Positions 11,001 through 11,389 of a stretch of 11,389 nucleotides of DNA are shown here, one piece after another (positions within the stretch are counted from its first letter, which is position 1; each line of letters begins with the position of its first letter). Both the position numbers and the translations under genes were made by a program. Below the pieces are notes generated by a model. It was not told where the DNA came from. It made no database searches and saw only the letters and a list, made by a program, of their open reading frames with translations. Source of the stretch: Spirogloea muscicola (taxonomy: Eukaryota > Streptophyta > Zygnematophyceae > Spirogloeales > Spirogloeaceae); assembly GCA_009602725.1 (NCBI GenBank), contig WELB01000024.1, forward strand, positions 76,915-88,303, in the 5' to 3' direction.

Positions 11001-11389
11001 CAGCGACACCGCAGGCGATGCCGCTGATGTCCCCGCCGCCGCCGGCGGCACGGCTGGCTGCGGCGCTGGCGAAGACAACGGCGGCGGCGAGATGGCCTGT
11101 AGAAGGTCGTTGGGAAGCACACGGTCCCCTCTCTGCACATCTAATCAAGACCGTTAGTCTGAGAGACAGCGAGCATAACAATCAAGGAAACAGTTATACT
11201 AAATGCTGGTGGCGGGCCGACCTTGAGTCGGCGGAAAGCCAGGATCTGCGCGCGCAGCACTTGGAGCTGCACCCGGCTGAAGGCGGCCTGCGCCGCCGCG
11301 CCCGTTGGCGGCGGGCCAGCGGCGCTGGTCAGCAGCTCCGCCGCTGGGGCCGCCACCATCGACGGTGGCGCCGCCGCGACTCGCTGGGA
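3231..11389 (-). CDS. BRM: BRAHMA-type SWI/SNF chromatin-remodelling ATPase, 12 exons, 5' partial
   Basis: Catalytic subunit of a SWI/SNF complex: a nuclear DNA-dependent ATPase that slides or evicts nucleosomes. Reading the minus strand, the exons are 11389-11222, 11132-9870, 9654-9421, 9170-8874, 8744-8544, 8398-8312, 8039-7947, 7747-7460, 7128-6880, 6635-6024, 5787-5227 and 5039-3231. Joined, they give 1953 open residues before a TGA; residue numbers below start at the first visible codon. Domain order is QLQ (about 37-70), HSA (about 447-560), SNF2 ATPase lobe 1 (about 710-960), lobe 2 (about 1050-1165), SnAC (about 1269-1335) and a low-complexity tail. BRM rather than SYD/MINU is indicated by DEAQ in motif [14 protein letters not shown] in motif V, the run [27 protein letters not shown] in the tail and the basic C-terminus; these comparisons rest on recalled plant BRM sequence. 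All junctions are GT-AG and were placed by matching conserved protein across each intron. The start codon lies beyond the right edge. Confidence 0.93.
5227..5787 (-). other. BRM: BRM exon 11: charged insert and SnAC region
   Basis: This exon has 187 codons. [11 protein letters not shown] finishes lobe 2. Next comes about 93 residues of highly charged sequence (Lys/Arg/Glu helix followed by an Asp/Glu run), noticeably longer than the roughly 27 residues recalled for Arabidopsis BRM here. The SnAC region follows: [20 protein letters not shown], then [15 protein letters not shown] and LLHDEERYQ, which in SWI/SNF helps couple ATP hydrolysis to histone binding and remodelling. It ends [16 protein letters not shown]. 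The acceptor is GTGGTCCAG and the donor GTCTGC at 5226. Confidence 0.92.
6024..6635 (-). other. BRM: BRM exon 10: ATPase lobe 2 (helicase C)
   Basis: This exon has 204 codons, starting [20 protein letters not shown]. It contains [14 protein letters not shown], then [20 protein letters not shown] (motif IV), [30 protein letters not shown] (motif V) and [13 protein letters not shown] followed by [11 protein letters not shown] (motif VI with the Arg fingers). It carries the BRM-specific wording of motifs V-VI. The acceptor is CTGCCAG (intron ends 6636). The donor GTAAGG at 6023 is the only near-consensus donor in the gene. Confidence 0.94.
6880..7128 (-). other. BRM: BRM exon 9: lobe 1 end and bridging helices
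   Basis: This exon has 83 codons, starting [20 protein letters not shown]. The segment [13 protein letters not shown] forms an acidic and Gly-rich loop before [19 protein letters not shown] and [19 protein letters not shown], the family-typical bridge between the two RecA-like lobes. The acceptor is CCTTTGCAG and the donor GTGCGT at 6879, the same hexamer as at the exon 2 donor. Confidence 0.92.
7129..7459 (-). other. BRM: BRM intron 8 (331 bases), longest in the window
   Basis: This is a non-coding stretch between motif III and the lobe 1/lobe 2 bridge, AT-richer than both neighbouring exons. It starts GTCCCC and ends CCCCTTTGCAG. I see no RNA gene or second open frame with support in it. 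The other ten introns are 89, 215, 250, 129, 145, 272, 199, 244, 236 and 187 bases in gene order, all GT-AG. Confidence 0.85.
7460..7747 (-). other. BRM: BRM exon 8: motifs II (DEAQ) and III
   Basis: This exon has 96 codons, starting [17 protein letters not shown]. It includes [12 protein letters not shown], then [11 protein letters not shown] (motif II; the Asp-Glu pair coordinates Mg and activates water), and ends [11 protein letters not shown] (motif III), cut exactly before the NDL of the next exon. DEAQ in place of DEGH/DEAH is typical of plant BRM. The acceptor is CTGTGGCAG (intron ends 7748); the donor is GTCCCC at 7459, an unusual donor. Confidence 0.93.
7947..8039 (-). other. BRM: BRM exon 7: motif Ia
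   Basis: This exon has 31 codons, beginning [19 protein letters not shown] and ending [12 protein letters not shown], the motif Ia region of SNF2 ATPases that contacts DNA. The acceptor is GATATACAG (intron ends 8040); the donor is GTATAA at 7946. No long open frame marks this exon. It was found by searching the minus strand between the flanking exons for the missing conserved block. Confidence 0.92.
8312..8398 (-). other. BRM: BRM exon 6: P-loop microexon (motif I)
   Basis: This exon has 29 codons, too short to show up as a long open frame. It reads [12 protein letters not shown], then [25 protein letters not shown] (8318-8341) is helicase motif I (Walker A), whose Lys and Thr bind ATP phosphate and Mg. 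Flanking sites are TTGCAG before 8398 and GTATTG after 8312. The protein joins exon 5 (...LRDYQL) and exon 7 (VMALMAYLM...) with no gap relative to the SNF2 family. Its length is a multiple of three and it has phase 0 on both sides. Confidence 0.93.
8544..8744 (-). other. BRM: BRM exon 5: linker into ATPase lobe 1
   Basis: This exon has 67 codons. It starts [15 protein letters not shown], then has a short spacer, then [20 protein letters not shown] and [11 protein letters not shown]. The last stretch is the Q-motif-like lead into the SNF2 ATPase core. The acceptor is CTGTTTCCAG (intron ends 8745). The exon ends with the CTG codon for Leu before donor GTGGGA at 8543. It is the only exon here not ending in AG, and the following exon also begins GTGGG, so the same pentamer sits at both ends of this 145-base intron. 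Confidence 0.88.
8874..9170 (-). other. BRM: BRM exon 4: HSA end and post-HSA helix
   Basis: This exon has 99 codons. It starts [12 protein letters not shown] and contains [19 protein letters not shown] and [20 protein letters not shown], segments strongly conserved in plant BRM between HSA and the ATPase. In SNF2-family enzymes this region couples the HSA helix to ATPase lobe 1. The acceptor is CCGAAGCAG (intron ends 9171). The donor is CAG|GTGCTC at 8873, a poor match to the usual GTRAGT. Reading on past the donor meets a stop within the 129-base intron, so retention of this intron would truncate the protein before the ATPase. Confidence 0.88.
9421..9654 (-). other. BRM: BRM exon 3: HSA domain core
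   Basis: This exon has 78 codons, beginning [14 protein letters not shown] and continuing through [16 protein letters not shown] and [11 protein letters not shown] to REVRNK. It is the helical, charged HSA segment, which in SWI/SNF and INO80 ATPases binds nuclear actin and actin-related proteins. Joining exon 2 at ...RLLDMQ to AKIREEV matches the plant BRM pattern without a gap, which is why the acceptor at 9655 (AAGCAG) was preferred. A second in-frame acceptor at 9718 would add 21 codons. The donor is GTCGGC at 9420, phase 0. Confidence 0.88.
9870..11132 (-). other. BRM: BRM exon 2: QLQ end, Ala/Pro linker, pre-HSA block
   Basis: This exon has 421 codons. It opens with [14 protein letters not shown], which completes the QLQ domain across the 89-base intron (acceptor GTGCAG). 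A linker rich in Ala, Pro and Ser follows, with a highly charged predicted helix at about residues 187-227 ([20 protein letters not shown] onward) that could be a coiled coil or nuclear-localisation stretch. Poly-Ala runs lie near residues 267-286. A short GPLFE at about 334-338 and a block around [10 protein letters not shown] (about 384-393) resemble the segment just before HSA in plant BRM. The exon ends in MLRLLDMQ, the start of HSA, at donor GTGCGT. Nearby alternative donors (GTAAGG in the intron) fit the conserved protein less well. Confidence 0.85.
11222..11389 (-). other. BRM: BRM exon 1 (partial): first half of QLQ domain
   Basis: This exon gives 56 visible codons in frame from the window edge. 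An Ala/Pro-rich lead is followed by [20 protein letters not shown], the start of a QLQ domain. In SWI/SNF ATPases this domain is a protein-interaction module, usually contacting partner subunits or growth-regulating factors. The exon ends in an AAG codon before the donor GTCGGC at 11221, phase 0. Whether 11389 is inside the exon or just downstream of its acceptor cannot be told. An internal ATG at 11359 exists, but nothing marks it as the true start. Confidence 0.88.

Noticed and set aside
3231-11389. Assignment to the SYD or MINUSCULE subfamily instead of BRM
   Set aside because: [16 protein letters not shown], the [11 protein letters not shown] run, the pre-HSA AYD block and the C-terminal basic tail all match BRM, whereas SYD uses DEGH and a different motif V-VI wording.

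Overview
The window is eukaryotic nuclear DNA. One large intron-containing gene fills 3231-11389 on the minus strand. Its GC-rich, Ala/Pro/Glu-rich exons alternate with AT-richer spliceosomal introns of 89-331 bases. The spliced product is a plant-type BRAHMA (BRM) SWI/SNF ATPase. Its closest resemblance is to land-plant BRM, but its low-complexity exons and compact introns point to a green alga (chlorophyte). That lineage call is an inference.

From the right edge leftward, 12 exons can be joined to give 1953 codons that stay open and end at a TGA at 3231-3233. The 5' end (start codon, promoter) lies outside the window. Exon 1 and the start of exon 2 encode the QLQ domain. The rest of exon 2 is an Ala/Pro-rich linker with a charged helix, ending in a plant-BRM-like segment. 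The end of exon 2 plus exons 3 and 4 encode the HSA region. Exons 5-8 carry ATPase lobe 1, with the P-loop in exon 6 and DEAQ in exon 8. Exons 9 and 10 carry the bridge and lobe 2, ending in the ARAHRIGQ motif. Exon 11 holds a charged insert and the SnAC region. Exon 12 encodes a 602-residue acidic/basic low-complexity tail with a DLEEGEI motif and a basic C-terminus like that of plant BRM. I see no bromodomain.

Positions 1-3230 hold no recognisable gene. They are AT-richer, with only short open frames, and contain the 3' UTR of BRM plus flanking DNA. An open frame running off the left edge ends at 186 and may be a fragment of a neighbouring plus-strand gene. Several perfect short inverted repeats lie in this stretch.

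I found no new multi-gene system. The points worth following concern this one gene: all 11 introns are in phase 0, so every internal exon can be skipped without a frame change, including an 87-base exon that holds the entire P-loop. Donor sites are unusual, and the C-terminus appears to lack the bromodomain.
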